From Aspidiotus rigidus (Eukaryota; Arthropoda; Insecta; Hemiptera; Diaspididae): a stretch of 64,000 bases of DNA. The DNA is taken from NCBI GenBank assembly GCA_035079385.1, contig JAVHKY010000001.1:11184501-11248500 (forward strand). The letters run 5' to 3'. Of the stretch, positions 1 to 11,069 are shown in pieces. The notes below the pieces were generated by a model that had not been told where the DNA came from, did not search any database, and saw only the letters and a program-made list of their open reading frames with translations. Each line of letters begins with the position of its first letter. Position 1 is the stretch's first letter. A program made the translations under genes and the position numbers.

Positions 1-137
1 TAGATTTAAACCAACGGTCCAAAAATTTTGCCAAGAAGTATCTGGGGTAAGACACAAAGGAAACGACCGGCCGCATCGGAGTGTCCTTCTTATGAACCTT
101 AGGCAGCCCGTTCAATAAGGGCGGCACAGGGTTCCCC
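1..137 (-). pseudogene. PLE reverse transcriptase fragment, cut by window edge
   Basis: Read on the minus strand this encodes a Penelope-type RT segment: NPVPPLLNGLPKVHKKD, then PMRPVVSFVS, then FLAKFLDRWFKS. This is the region between the DKG-type N-terminal block and RT motif A, and it matches the PLE copies at 5.4, 13.1, 25.7 and 39.8 kb. The rest of the RT would lie left of position 1. Upstream of NPVP the homology stops abruptly at the junction with an opposed PLE fragment. The fragment is too short to score for activity. The identity of the family is clear. Confidence 0.85.
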
Positions 138-236
138 TCCACCGCAATCCGGCGTCTGACAGTAGAAAACGTTGGATCAGGCTCCCCTTTTTAGGAAAAT
201 TCTCTTCCCAGTTAGGTCGTGTCTGTCGAAATCCTC
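138..236 (+). pseudogene. PLE connector fragment, inverted against the preceding one
   Basis: The plus strand reads PRNPASDSRKRWIRLPFLGK, then FSSQLGRV. This is the segment between RT and GIY-YIG found in all lineage-A PLE copies here (compare 12.1, 38.8 and 44.6 kb). It stops after about 33 codons. Together with the minus-strand RT piece that ends at 137 it forms a head-to-head junction of the same design as the one at 13.69 kb. That junction therefore looks like a recurrent product of PLE insertion and not a chance rearrangement. Confidence 0.8.
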
Positions 237-990
237 GATTATTTACATCATCGATTATTCGACTTAGCCTAAATAGGCTAAACCATTTCTTTTCTCGACC
301 TCCTTTCCATTAAAAATAAACGGCGTCTTATTACAATGATTACTAAGCAATTTATCAACTACGATCTCCTTCAGATATTTCGATTTGTCACAAACCGTAA
401 AATTTGATAAGTAGATTTCGAGAAAGTATACCCTTGTACCGTAGTAATTTTATCAATTCAGAAAGATGGAAGAAATAGTTTTCACGTTGGAAGAAGCGAC
501 CGATTTGGTGAAGTACTGATTTTCTGTTCCTTTCATAAACGTAGTTTCGATCTACCATTTCTAAAAGACTTCTACGAGATCGTTGTCGTGTAACTCTAAA
601 TTTACATCCTTCAAATACGACTCAGACAACTTTCGTCTTCGTTGAGGACAGTTTTGGTCAAGTCGAGATTGAATCTACTTATTATTTGAAAGCAACCTCC
701 ATTAAGCGCCTCTGACTCTTCTTTAGTAACAATCTTTAGATTACGTTAAGATATAAAATAGGAGGAATAGTACAGCACGTAACAGATTAGAGAGTCCGGA
801 ACTAGAGTTTTATTATCAAAATTTTAGTCAGATGACTAGAGAAACACCACAACGAAAAAGAGGTAGAACAGAAATAAAATGAAAATAAAATAAAACAAAA
901 TATAAAATTAAGGAAAATTGGTCAAAATAATATAATGATAAAATTTGTCGAAAATATATATTTAGATTAGTTCCGAGGACTAGTTGTTCG
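237..990. other. AT-rich intergenic DNA, no gene seen
   Basis: No frame resembling a known family was found on either strand. The stretch 860-960 is a low-complexity run of aaaataaaat-type sequence. Confidence 0.6.
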
Positions 991-995
991 ACCGG

Positions 996-1026
996 TTTCG
1001 ATAGATCTGGCGTCTATCATCATCAG
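996..1026 (-). ncRNA. hammerhead-core-like motif at a PLE 3' end
   Basis: The minus strand reads CTGATGA, one U, a perfect 6-bp stem GATAGA/TCTATC with a 7-nt loop, then GAAA. This is the arrangement of a hammerhead ribozyme core (CUGANGA, stem II, GAAA), except for one extra unpaired nucleotide before stem II. It lies directly beside the 3' end of the GIY-YIG reading frame. The same arrangement recurs at nine other PLE 3' ends in this window. Catalysis has not been shown. Confidence 0.5.
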
Positions 1027-1560
1027 GAGAGAACTGAATGAAAGCGTTGAAACTGGTAAGGAGATGAAAGAAGGTTGAACGAGTGGATCAGGTCAAGACA
1101 GGAAGTGATGATTAAAGTTGTAGTAGAATTTAATGAACGGATTAAGAAGGTAGATGATGTGTCGTTTAGAGTCGACGAGTTTGTAGATGAAGAGCGAATG
1201 ATCTCGGTTTCTTCCAGACGATTCATGCTTTGGCCTTTATCGGCGTTGTGAAGGAGTTCGATGACGGCATTATCGACGGGGTGATTTTTATCCGTGCAAT
1301 GTTCAGCAAAAGCAGAGTATTTTCCATTGGAGATGGCTGCCTTATGCTCGCGGAAGCGAGTACGGAGGGAACGGCCGGTCTGGCCAACGTACTGAGCATC
1401 GCAGGACCCGCACGTTATTCGGTAAATGCCTGACTTATCCATTGGTGGTACAGCATCCTTCAAGGTGGAGAGGTTAGACAAGGTGTTGACTGGATAGAAG
1501 CCTACTCGGTAGTTGAGTCTTCGGAGCTTTGAGGAGAGTTTTTCTGTAGGTCTCCTGAAT
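1023..1560 (-). pseudogene. PLE 3' fragment with GIY-YIG endonuclease domain
   Basis: On the minus strand the frame opens at about 1560 with KLSSKLRRLNYRVGFYPVNT, continues through SNLSTLKDAVPP, and enters a GIY-YIG domain: SGIYRITCGSCDAQYVGQTG, then RSLRTRFREHK. The GIY and YVG strands and the catalytic-type R are visible, as is the CX2C pair between them that is typical of PLE endonucleases. No RT remains, so the copy is 5'-truncated. It is clearly a different lineage from the copies at 2.4 or 4 kb. The tail after ETEIIRSSSTNSST is Ser/Thr-rich and resembles no known domain. The frame runs to 1023, overlapping the hammerhead-like motif by four bases. Confidence 0.8.
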
Positions 1561-2337
1561 GTATTACTATATTAATGTGTTACTATAAGGCATACGCGTA
1601 ATTTCATTGTGTGTGTGAAAGAATTGAACGTTAAGCTTTCTATAAAATGTCTCAGTTGTATTTTTTAAGGTATTTCTTATGATATAATGTTTATTCATAT
1701 TTTCAATATTTCATTATATTTTTAGTTCTGATGCACCCATTTTTTAAAGCTTTACCCGTGCTGCAAATTGAGTCAAGATATTATCGATTATGGTGCACAG
1801 GTAAGATGAAATGGAGTACATTTCATTAAGTTTATTGATCGATTCTTGTTACATATTAATCTTGGAAGAAGCATTTCCATTTCGATCATCTACAACCTTC
1901 GCTACTCAACGAGTAGTTGAACGGAGACTTAATAAAATCAAATTTGCTATAAATTTAACCTGTTACGTGCTGTACTATTCCTCCTATTTTATTCAAATGG
2001 CTCGTAGTCACGAGGAAAACATTCAAATTACGTTAAGATATCTCTATTTTACTCTACCAGACGTAGACTGAAGGACTGCTTTCGTTTTCTGTCCGTTAGG
2101 AACTTCAAGATAAATATTCATGGCACCAGAAGCAAATACAATGTAACAAAATCAATTCGTTCTACAGATATAGATTTATAATGAATTATATGTAAATTAA
2201 ATTAATATTTATTGACCTAAAAACGATTTTCTTTCTCAAACTCCCTCAAAACTTGTTGTGATTTCCCTACTAGGTGAAGTCTTCAAATCTCGCATGATCC
2301 ACGGCACACTGTGAGATACAAATCACAACAGAGTCCT
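1561..2337. other. no gene seen
   Basis: AT-rich sequence. The longest open frame (1811-2071, plus) has no recognisable domain and no codon pattern that stands out. Confidence 0.55.
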
Positions 2338-2787
2338 CCGCCCATTTGGGTTTCGCCCAGTGTATTACAATTTTAACACTGTAAAAAGTCTGTTCGTTGA
2401 GAGGACCCCATCCCACTGGTCGAAAGAAGTGGGGTTTACAAAATGGAGTGTAATGACTGTAATGGAATCTACATAGGTGAGACTGGACGTCAGCTCAAAA
2501 TTAGAATAGATGAGCATAGGAAGGCGTGGGAAAAGAAGAAATTGGGTGATTCGGAATTTGCGGACCATCTTATTACCACTGGCCATAGTTTCAAAGAGGG
2601 ATCCGAGTCCCTCCTCCATAGAGAGTCCTCGGTTTTCAAACGTATCGCATTAGAACATATTGAAATTATTCGCCATCTGAATAACGACAACCTAAATGTG
2701 CTCAACAGGTACATACCTGATGAGGGGTTGATTGAACTAGTTTATGAGTATGATTCACATTGTGATGACTCGCTAGTTCAGTCATGA
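2338..2787 (+). pseudogene. PLE 3' fragment (lineage A), GIY-YIG domain
   Basis: It starts with RPFGFRPVYYNFNTVKSLFV, the connector before the endonuclease, then a small indel near 2400-2440 shifts the frame. From 2443 the frame is open: MECNDCNGIYIGETGRQLKI, RIDEHRKAWEKKKLGDSEFA, and on to the terminal DSHCDDSLVQS and stop. CNDC, YIGET and the following R/H residues are intact. The RT is missing, so this is a 5'-truncated dead copy. The C-terminus and the 3' UTR match the copies at 38.3 and 45.1 kb. Confidence 0.85.
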
Positions 2788-2845
2788 TTTCCTCGGCAGT
2801 GTTTGTTGTCGGCCGGTGTTGGTTCAGTTGCTTTCATGTCACCCG

Positions 2846-2869
2846 TTGACAATGGTTCTTTAATCGAAA
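2846..2869 (+). ncRNA. PLE 3' UTR hairpin, hammerhead-core-like
   Basis: TTGACAA, one U, stem GGTT/AATC with loop CTTT, then GAAA. It lies about 60 bases after the PLE stop codon and is followed by the conserved GCGCTCC. Confidence 0.45.
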
Positions 2870-2987
2870 GCGCTCCGGTGTATTTTGTATTTCTGTGGCT
2901 TTAATTAAATTACTCCGTCTGTTTTACTCCTTTGAGTATGTCGTCGTTTGATGTCTTTGGTCATAATTTGGAGAACCGAATTAATTC

Positions 2988-3066
2988 TACACGTGATAGT
3001 TAGCTCAAAAAGTCATGGAAATTGAGCCTCCGCCGTACAAATCCGTGAATAACGCGCTCCTCGCCG
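2988..3066 (-). repeat. copy of the repeat found inside the 42-44 kb fold-back element
   Basis: The reverse complement of this stretch matches 43,215-43,297 with only a few substitutions, over blocks such as gcggaggctcaatttccatg and tttttgagctaaccatcacg (the 43-kb form). A more diverged direct copy is present at 42,637-42,690. It begins just beyond the PLE 3' end at about 2960. Confidence 0.7.
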
Positions 3067-3893
3067 AAAGATGACGTCGTTGCGCGCTGGTTACGCGCGA
3101 AGGTAACGTTAATATTTCTGTAGTACATACCATGAAAGGTATACTAATTTTATTAGTTTTAATTAATTGTCACAGGGAATTTGCTGCACGATATTATTTT
3201 GAGAAAGGTATAATCAACTGCCTATGATACATGAAAATAAAGTTCTCCATACATGGACAGACATTTTAAAAATCGTTTCTTAGGCACTCTTTACAATATG
3301 GTTGATACGTAAAAAGCTGAATGGGGGGCTGTAATTATGCGAGCCCCTCCCCATTTCGATTTTTCTAGTTGGAGTGGATGGATTCGTTTATACTGGGTTG
3401 TGCCGTAGAGTTTTCCGTTCGTGCTGGTCTTCTTCCCCCTCCAACCTTATGAAGGGGCTGTATGCCAGACCGGGCCAGCATGTCGTGCTCCATTTTCGGA
3501 CTGAAGAAAGGCTGAATTTCGTGTGCTACGTTTTTGCTGTATTATGCTCTCAAGTTTTCCATTCTGGTTGTTTCAAGCGATAGTGGGAATGGATGTAGTC
3601 TTCTGTTGTGGACTCGCGGTGAGATTTTGACTTCGACCCGCGTACAATTGCAGTGGGCTAACGTGTGGAATTGTTTCAAGCAATAGAAGGACTATAAATT
3701 GTACCTTAAAGAATCTAGAGTTACGTATTAGCGAAGGAGGAGGTGCGGAACAATTGTAAGCTGCTCCCTTCTCGTGAGCTCGTCGCGCTCCTGATCGGGA
3801 TTGACCTTGATTTACTCAAGGATTACCTTGATGACCTCATAGGCTTGGAAAGTCATTAAACGAATCCGTTCCTTAAGGTTACGGCTATACATC
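3067..3893. other. no gene seen
   Basis: No recognisable coding region. Two similar short words (gtttcaagcgatag near 3568 and gtttcaagcaatag near 3674) are the only internal repetition noted. Confidence 0.5.
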
Positions 3894-3952
3894 ATAAACG
3901 AAAAAACGAATACTCCGAGGGGAGAGTAAACAAATGCAAACCGCAGAAAATA
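3894..3952 (+). repeat. inverted repeat of PLE 5' coding end, 3' arm
   Basis: 58 of 59 bases match the reverse complement of 6082-6140, which encodes the Lys-rich N-terminus (NKRKNEYSKGRVNKCKPQKI) of this PLE. The one difference is gaggg here against aaggg there. Confidence 0.9.
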
Positions 3953-3968
3953 AAAACGAAGGGAGCGC

Positions 3969-3992
3969 TTTCGGTTAAACAACCATCTTCAA
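3969..3992 (-). ncRNA. PLE 3' UTR hairpin, hammerhead-core-like
   Basis: Minus strand: TTGAAGA, one U, stem GGTT/AACC with loop GTTT, then GAAAGCGCTCC. It lies 46 bases past the PLE stop codon. Confidence 0.5.
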
Positions 3993-4037
3993 ACCTGAAA
4001 TGAAAGCAACTGACGAACGAATGAGAAGAAAGAGGTA

Positions 4038-6153
4038 TTAAGATCGTCCGAACGAGAAATCACGGTGTGAATCATAAACCTGTTCGATCAAGCCATCTTC
4101 CGGAATGTACGAGTTGAGTATAGTGATATCGTCAGTGTTGAGGTGACGCATTATCTCCATATTCTCGAGGGCGATACGTTTACGGTAGGAATTCTCCTTA
4201 TGGAGGAGCTTTCCGGATCCCTCGCGGAAACTGTGGCCACTGTTAATCAAATGATCAGCGAAAGCTGACTCCCCTAAGCGTCCCTTCTTCCAAGACTTCA
4301 GGTGCTCAGCTACTCTAACTTTCATCTGGCGGCTGGTCTCACCAATATAAAAGCCTCCACAATCCTCACATTCCATCTTATAAACACCACTCCTTTCATC
4401 AACCGGTATGGGATCCTTCAGTCTCACAAACAACCTCTTGACTGTGGTGAGGTTGTAAAACGCGGGTCTGAAACCAAACGGGCGAAGGGCCCGACCCAAT
4501 TGCTGGGAGAAATTCCCCAGGAAAGGGAGACTGATCCAACGCAAACGGCGATCACGGATCGTGTCTCGGGGGAGGGAGGTGGTGGAATCAAGAAGTCTCC
4601 TCGTAACTTTCCTCCGAACCATCACGTCAATGTCGACATTGACTCCATTCACTCTCGCCAGGTGTTTTATGGTAAGTAATTCTTTCTTAAAAGCAGATTG
4701 ACTCAACGGAATACGAGTCAGTCTGTGAACTAGGCTATGAAAAGCAGCCATCTTATGAGCAACAGGACCGAACGAACCACCGTGGACTAAAACATCGGTC
4801 GTAGTATCTTTCCTGTAACTTCCAAACTTATGGATACCGTCTATTATAGAGATCGATAAATCCAAAAAGTTGATGGAAAATACCCCTATTTCCAACGTAA
4901 ATTTGATGGAAGGGTACCAGGAATTGAGATACCTCAGAAACTCACCAAGGAGATCTGGGTGACCAGTCCAGGTATATAGAACGTCATCAACGTACCTGTA
5001 CCAGTAGTGAATATGATTAAGTAACACCTGGTTCGAGGAAAAGAGGTCAAGTTCAAACTTAGACATGAAAACTTCGGAGATAAGAGAGCCTAGAGGTGAT
5101 CCACCCTACTTCCTCAGGGAACTCGAAAAATTTCCCTTCAAATTTACAGAAGTTAGGGGACCAGCAAGTATTCAGGAGATCAAAAAATTCCTGAAGCTCA
5201 TTGTGAGGAATGTTAGCACTGATGAGTAGCTCACCCATCCGCTGGATAGTAGCAGCCTTAGGAATATTTGGAAACAAACCAACAACATCAAACGAGCAGA
5301 TGGTCGTCCCTGGGGGAAGGCTTACATCCTTGAGGACGTCAGTTAAAGAGGCCGAATTCAAGACCGAATGAGGAGATTCGAAATCAATGCGATTTTTGAA
5401 CCAACGGTCAAGGAATTTGGCAAGGAGGTAGGTAGGAGAGGAGACAAAAGAAACGACGGGTCGCATCGGGGTATTCTTCTTATGCACTTTGGGCAACCCG
5501 TAGAGGAGGCGGGGTGTGGGGTTAGGAACCAGGACGGCTTTTTTCAAAGCAGGAGTTTTGATAATAGCCTTACTCCTGTTGATGACACTCCTAACTTCTC
5601 TAACGTGCTTAGGAAAGCTGAAATCCCCACTCTCTTTAGCACCACACTGCTGTAGGACTTCATGGACCTTAGATGAATAGGCCGACCTCTCCATCACTAC
5701 AAAAGCGTTGCCCTTGTCAGCCTTAGTAACGATTAGATCTCCCTCTTTCATCTTCCTCTTTAAACCCTGAATCACTCCTCCCAATTTATTGCTCATGCGA
5801 GGGAGGGGGTTATTACGGACCAATTCAGCACAGACTTTCTGGGTATTATAACCAGGACCAATCTTAACCGCAAGATCCGCAACAACATTCGCCAAGGTTT
5901 CATCATTCTTAAAGGGAGGCAGACTGAATTTCAAACCTTTCTCAAGGAGGGCTGTTTCGTCACTATTAAACACTACCTGACTATTATTTATGAGGGGGGG
6001 GTGGAATTTGTGAACAACAACACCGTCACTCACCCCTTCCTCAACCACATCCTCATTAACCTTCATTAGGGAGGACAACTTTATTTTCTGCGGTTTGCAT
6101 TTGTTTACTCTCCCCTTGGAGTATTCGTTTTTTCGTTTATTTTGGGAAGTCAT
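4038..6153 (-). pseudogene. PLE polyprotein: RT + GIY-YIG, broken at RT motif B
   Basis: Two minus-strand frames make one protein of about 710 residues. The upstream frame (6153-5059, starting MTSQNKRKNEYSKG) has a basic N-terminus, the PLE DKG block (IVTKADKGNAFVVMER), YGLPKVHKKNTPMRPVVSF and RT motif A (CSFDVVGLFPNIP). The downstream frame (5066-4038) has YRYVDDVL (motif C), the connector, and GIY-YIG: SGVYKMECEDCGGFYIGETS. At about 5096-5105 roughly ten bases are missing from the motif-B sequence that reads GIPIGSPLGS in sister copies. This leaves GWITSRL and shifts the frame. The deletion removes catalytic-palm residues and separates RT from endonuclease, so this copy should be dead. ATG at 6153 is the first Met before the homologous region. 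Confidence 0.88.
6082..6140 (-). repeat. inverted repeat of PLE 5' coding end, 5' arm
   Basis: Partner of 3894-3952. It lies inside the predicted N-terminal coding sequence, so the repeat is part of the reading frame on this side and non-coding on the other. Confidence 0.9.
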
Positions 6154-7588
6154 ATTATATACTACTTTAAGGGATCTAGAAAGATTTTAACGGGGGCATA
6201 TCTTGCCCCCCCCCCCACCTAGGCTATTCATATGTCTTGATTAGTTTCCGCCATTAATCTTAAGTTGAGAGACAAAAAACATGATCTTTATTCTTTACTT
6301 GTCGGAAATGCAAATTTTTTTCTTATACTTACCCCTCCAATTAAATTGCTTTCACTACCCTAGCCCCATATTTTTCTGAAAGAGAAACTTGGTCGTTAAT
6401 ATTCCCCCTCCTTTCTCCTGAAACTCTTTTTCGCTACGCCATCGCTCCTGTATGTATAGAAATTCAAGTCCGAAGCTTGGAAGCTTTATCACATTCATAA
6501 AAGTATATACACGATTGTATTCTTTACTAGATCAGTGGCTTTCGGCTCGTCGCGCAAATCCTCAACTCATTTTTCATATTCCGATTTTGTGTCCTCAGAA
6601 AATTTTAGGTTTTTTTCCCAGTTACGCCGGATTCGTATTATTCGCAAAGCTCTTCAAAATTTCAACGGATCACAAAAAGACATGCTTCATATTTTTCATG
6701 TATTCAAGATATGTCAGCATTTTCTCGTAGTTTTTATTCGTTGTACCGTTAATGACGATGAATGAAAACTCAAATAGACCAATTAAATTTTCATCACGAA
6801 AACGAAAGATGAAACAAAAAAATTGCAAGTCGAACGCAAAAGGTGTATGTGTATAGGAAACTAGAGAGACGAGGACAACACAAAAATGAGAAAAAGAGGA
6901 AGCTCGTATAGGAAACAAGTGCCATCCGCGTAATCCATTAAAACTTTTTAAGGGACAATTTACGCCGTAACGAATCGTAAATCCGTAGTCTGTAATAAAA
7001 CTGTCTAGGTTAAGAGCCGTAATCGGTGCAGTGCGGAACATTTATGAGTGGGAGAGTATAATAATACAAACGCTCATAATACCATACAGATAAACGACCA
7101 ACGTGTATACATATAGAAATATTGCGCTATGTTTCCGCATCAAAGGAAGTCGGCGAGCTTCGAATTTACCGGTATATTGGTTTCTATTACCGAGAATGTG
7201 GCGGCGTTGAGACGAACAATTAACGTCCCAATTAAATTATTACAATACGCGCGTCCGGACAAAATACCCTATAGCTTTGGCGACAATAATACCTTTTAGA
7301 GATGCACGATTACATTCGTCGAACATGAAGATGTCGCGGAAAGTTGCGCTGAAATTTAATATTTGTGGCTTCGGAGGATAGAGATATTGGTGGAAAAATG
7401 CATTAAACGGTTTTCGTACGTGTAGAGTAATTCAAGTAATTCTTCTCAAGTGATCGTAAGGATCTTCTTCTACTTCTTACACTGTCTGACAGGATTTTGA
7501 AGGGAAACAAAATTCAACCGGCTATGAAGGTCTGATTATTCACAAAATTAAATTCATAATAAAATTATATTTATACATTCATTATTAT
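6154..7588. other. no gene seen
   Basis: Non-coding, with C-runs near 6211 and a pyrimidine-rich tract. The open frame at 6670-7041 (minus) has no recognisable domain. Confidence 0.5.
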
Positions 7589-7818
7589 TTACGATTGGAT
7601 TAAGGCATGAAAGGCTTTCAAGTTTTCGTTTTCACTCGCCAATCTTTCTACTCGCTTCTCTAGTTCTTGTAATTTACGAAGTCTTTCCGCTGACGCCTAC
7701 AGGTTTCTTCCAATTCCTCATTCTTGCTGGTGACTTTCTTATATTTCTTTCTGAGTTCGTCCAGAATCTGTAGAACCTCATCTAACTTAGTCGATAATTC
7801 TATTACTCGTTCAACCAT
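7589..7818 (-). pseudogene. short coiled-coil ORF with one frameshift
   Basis: Starting from ATG at 7818 the minus strand reads MVERVIELSTKLDEVLQILD, ELRKKYKKVTSKNEELEETC. A one-base shift near 7685-7692 then takes it to ERLRKLQELEKRVERLASEN, ENLKAFHALIQS and TAA at 7589. Both halves have the same Lys/Glu-rich heptad pattern with Leu or Val at a and d positions, which is strong evidence that they were one coding unit. The product would be about 76 residues of nearly continuous coiled coil. No DNA-binding basic region is present. The parent gene is not recognised. It could be a fragment of a larger coiled-coil gene or a transposon-encoded small protein. A sequencing error at the shift cannot be excluded. 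Confidence 0.55.
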
Positions 7819-10634
7819 GCTGAGATTACTAGTATAGTGTAAGGAATTAGTGTTACGGAGATCAATATTGTTCTCCGATCATCGCGAGGTATGGATGGAG
7901 AGTTGTTGGGTTTATGTGCCGACAAGAAGAAAATTTTCTACGGATCCAGACGATCACTTTGGGAGGGGGGACATAATCCAAAAAAAGTCTGAAGGACCTT
8001 TTTTTTTTTTACATTTTCTTCGAAAATACAGATTTGTTGTTTTTTTTCTTTGGGGGGGGGGAAGGTATATCCCTAATATCCCCCGTGCATCCGCCACTGA
8101 AATTTCGTTATCGATCGCAATCCCCATTGGCTAAGCGCCCTCAAACGCCAGAGCTAACTTGAATACTGATGAGCCTTTGGGATCGTAATTATATCATTCA
8201 ATAAGACTCGTTATTACAATACAGGCTGTTAATAATATTGGTAAGTATTGAGCATTACATTCCTCCCCAACAAACATTATTTCAAATGGATCTGTTCACC
8301 CTAACTTGGCCGAAAATTCGCGTCATACCTTTCCCAATACCTCAACCCCCTCATATATGATATAATTATCATGCAACAGATGTTTTGTGACCGGACTTCC
8401 GAAGTGGGGTGAAGAAGGAAGAGGAGTCTCCCGATAAGAAAACACTTGGAGCCTGCCCTCTCCTCCCCAAGTGTAATGTTATTAGTATACAAAATACTCC
8501 GCACTTCGTCAATAAAACGAGTTTGTTCTCAAGAACAAAAAATCTCGAAATTGAATCAGAGATATTTTTGTCAAACTACTCCGATCGGTTCAATTGATAG
8601 AAAATTACATCTCGTCACAACTCTGCATTCCATCTTTCTGATTGACAGCTGATAAGTTATTTGATAAAAAAAAAAATTGTAGACCGTAATCCTACTTTCA
8701 TTCTATACTTCTTCACCTACGATCACGTACCTCGCAATAATACCCGACCGCGTGGTCTTCAAGTCATTTCAGATTTACAAAAGAAATCGAGTTCCACGAA
8801 ATTCAACCTATAACCGATAAAGACGCGACGGTATTTTTTCACGTAGTCAACGGACTTATGTTGATAAAATTGCCTAGGTAATTCGCCGCGTTGTTAACCG
8901 TAACGATACGTGAACGCAAAGCTGTCAATCTGTCCGCTCTATCAGGGGGGAAAAAACTTCAAACCGGCTTTTTTACGATCTCTCGGATGTTATGAATAGA
9001 TACAGTTAAAATTTTCGTACCACAGTTTGATAGACGTTTATTTGAAACACTTTACACGAGTTCGTTAGATCGCGAAAGGACGTGAGGGTACAAAAAGTTT
9101 CCGAAACGTGCACATCGAACCCGTAAATCTCGAATATGGTCAACAGTTCGATAACCAGCAATTTTTTCCAACGCGCTGTGACCTACGTATACTCCGTAAG
9201 TATATCGACGTATCTTTTTTTTTTGCAAACTTTCTCGTCAATTTTTCAGAGTATAAGCAACAGATGTCGCCGTAGCGCATCGGAGAATAAATCAAAGACG
9301 TCGAAGTTGATAATCAGTTGAAATAGCACAGTGAGAGGGGGATTTTTTTGGACATAATAAAAATATAATAGCGTACGTGTCACTGAATTCTGTTGAACGT
9401 GATTTACCCAAATCGGGGCAATTTTACAACGGGATAAATGGGGCGGATAAAAGCAGTGGTCTACGAGTCCGAAGGTAAGAATTGTTCCGCCCACGTATTT
9501 TGATTCTATAACATGCGCGGTAATTCGTTTCTGCTCATACTACTGAGTAAAATTGCTCACCTTTTTGTAAAGAATGGAAATTAGCTTCCAAAAGTACAAA
9601 GTGTTATTTACTCATTTACGTTTTCAATTTCGATACATACGGCTTTGATGTTCCGTCTCTTTCATCCAATTTGTACGCGTTGGTATTAACGCTAGTCAAA
9701 CTTTTCGTTCGGTTACAACGCTCGCTTGATTGATTTTAATTACTGTACCGGCTTTTGCCGAACACTCCAAATGCTATGCAGCGCAATAAGGACCGAGTAA
9801 GAACGACAAAGACAAAGTACAACACATATTTGTCGAAGCAATCAGAGAATTCAAACCGTTCGATTGTGTTTTCCTCCGACATGCAATTTATGTTGCATCG
9901 AATATAAAAATACAGAGAACGAGTGCACAAAGGACGAAGGAGGGGGCGACGGTCGAGTATAACAAAGAAACGCTGTCAATATTTTGATCGGTAAATACAT
10001 TAATTGGATCGAATGTTCGGAATAACAAGTTTTTGGTAGGCCGTGAGACTGCGCCTGTCAGTGGATATTATTATGTTCACTTCGTTACTATTTTATTAGA
10101 AAACTTGCACTTTAATAAACATAATGACAATAGTTTTGTTAATCAAATTCATATCGCTAAAAGAGTGTTCTTCAAAGAGGAGGTGGACAAACAGGATGGT
10201 GCGTCCTGTGGTGAACATGTACAAATTCGCGTGCGTCATTTTTATGAGTGAAGTAGGAGTCATTGTTTATGCAAAGAAACTAATAAAAAAATCGGTCGGA
10301 ACGGAGATTTATTCGAAAAATGAATGAACAGACATTATGATGAGCACGTGAGGAACGACAGGAACGACGGTACAGATTTAGACGGACAGACTTACAAATA
10401 TAAATGTATCTAGTGACGTGTAGATAACGGCCAACTTATAATGGGAAAACTCGAAGAATAAAGGAGAGCAGTTGAACATTCAACAGTCATTATACCGGCA
10501 GTTCACAGTTTTGATGATACAGACTCCAGTAACGATATTGACAGGTCTGCTGAAAAGACCAGGCAAATGCTCTTCGATGCAGTGAAGGACCGGGAGCTCC
10601 TCGTTACTCCCTGAAAGGCCACACAAAAACACTC
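7819..10634. other. no gene seen
   Basis: Non-coding on inspection. It contains T and G homopolymer runs near 8000-8060. Open frames here are short and of biased composition. Confidence 0.5.
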
Positions 10635-11069
10635 TGGCGGTCACGCGGCAGGTATCAAAGAGAACTAGGAACGACTAGTGAGGATTGTTTGCGTCGGCTG
10701 TTTGTCTCCTACAGGGATCGCTACACAAAGGCCATCCGCGCAGCGAAGGATGCGTCCTGGCGCACATTCGTGCGAGTCAACTCCTCAGATGACCCATTTG
10801 GCATCTGATATAAGGTAGCTCACAAAGTCGGTCTGGTGGTCTGAGTTGAATTCGCTGCTGCGTCTGAGAGTCTGGAGGACACCATGCGTTCCATCATGGG
10901 CGTGTTTGTGGCGACAGCCGAGAATCTTACGGAACCCGGGGCAATCATCAAGTTGACTCGGCGACGTCTGGTATAACCCGGACGAGTTACGGGCCAATGG
11001 CGCGCCGACGGTTTCCAACTTGCCTGTAATGGGCGAGGAGGGGCCGTCTGGCCATGGTCTGCACACCAA
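10635..11069 (+). pseudogene. decayed R1-like non-LTR retrotransposon fragment
   Basis: The plus strand reads WRSRGRYQRELGTTSEDCLR, RLFVSYRDRYTKAIRAAKDA, SWRTFVRVNSSDDPFGI, a stop, then YKVAHK. The pattern Y..AIR.AK..SWR.F......DP.G..YK.A..K is the linker between endonuclease and RT in R1/TRAS/I-group non-LTR elements. After about 10,830 frames break repeatedly, though pieces such as WYNPDELRANG in one frame suggest further remnants to about 11,069. GC content is higher than in the surrounding DNA, which fits an inserted element. There is no RT motif, no 3' end and no poly-A. Assignment to R1 rather than another clade is tentative. Confidence 0.55.

Larger units (their letters stand above)
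3894..6153 (-). mobile_element. nearly full-length PLE (lineage A) with inverted ends
   Basis: Transcribed on the minus strand from about 6150 to 3894. It contains an N-terminal region, RT, connector, GIY-YIG and a 3' UTR. The first 59 bases inside the coding start (6082-6140) reappear inverted at the far 3' end (3894-3952) with one mismatch, so the element carries near-terminal inverted repeats. A hammerhead-like hairpin lies in the 3' UTR. No target duplication could be found at either end. Inverted or partial repeat ends are a known hallmark of Penelope elements. Confidence 0.85.

Noticed and set aside
3830..3870. Possible hammerhead core (ttgatga...ggaaagtc)
   Set aside because: The segment between the two core halves does not form a stem II adjacent to GAAA.
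7850..8134. Open frame of 94 codons (plus)
   Set aside because: Composed largely of translated T and G homopolymer runs (FFFLHF, FLWGGG). No domain.
8163..8190. ctgatgagcctttggg, hammerhead-like start
   Set aside because: No GAAA after the short stem, and no PLE is next to it.
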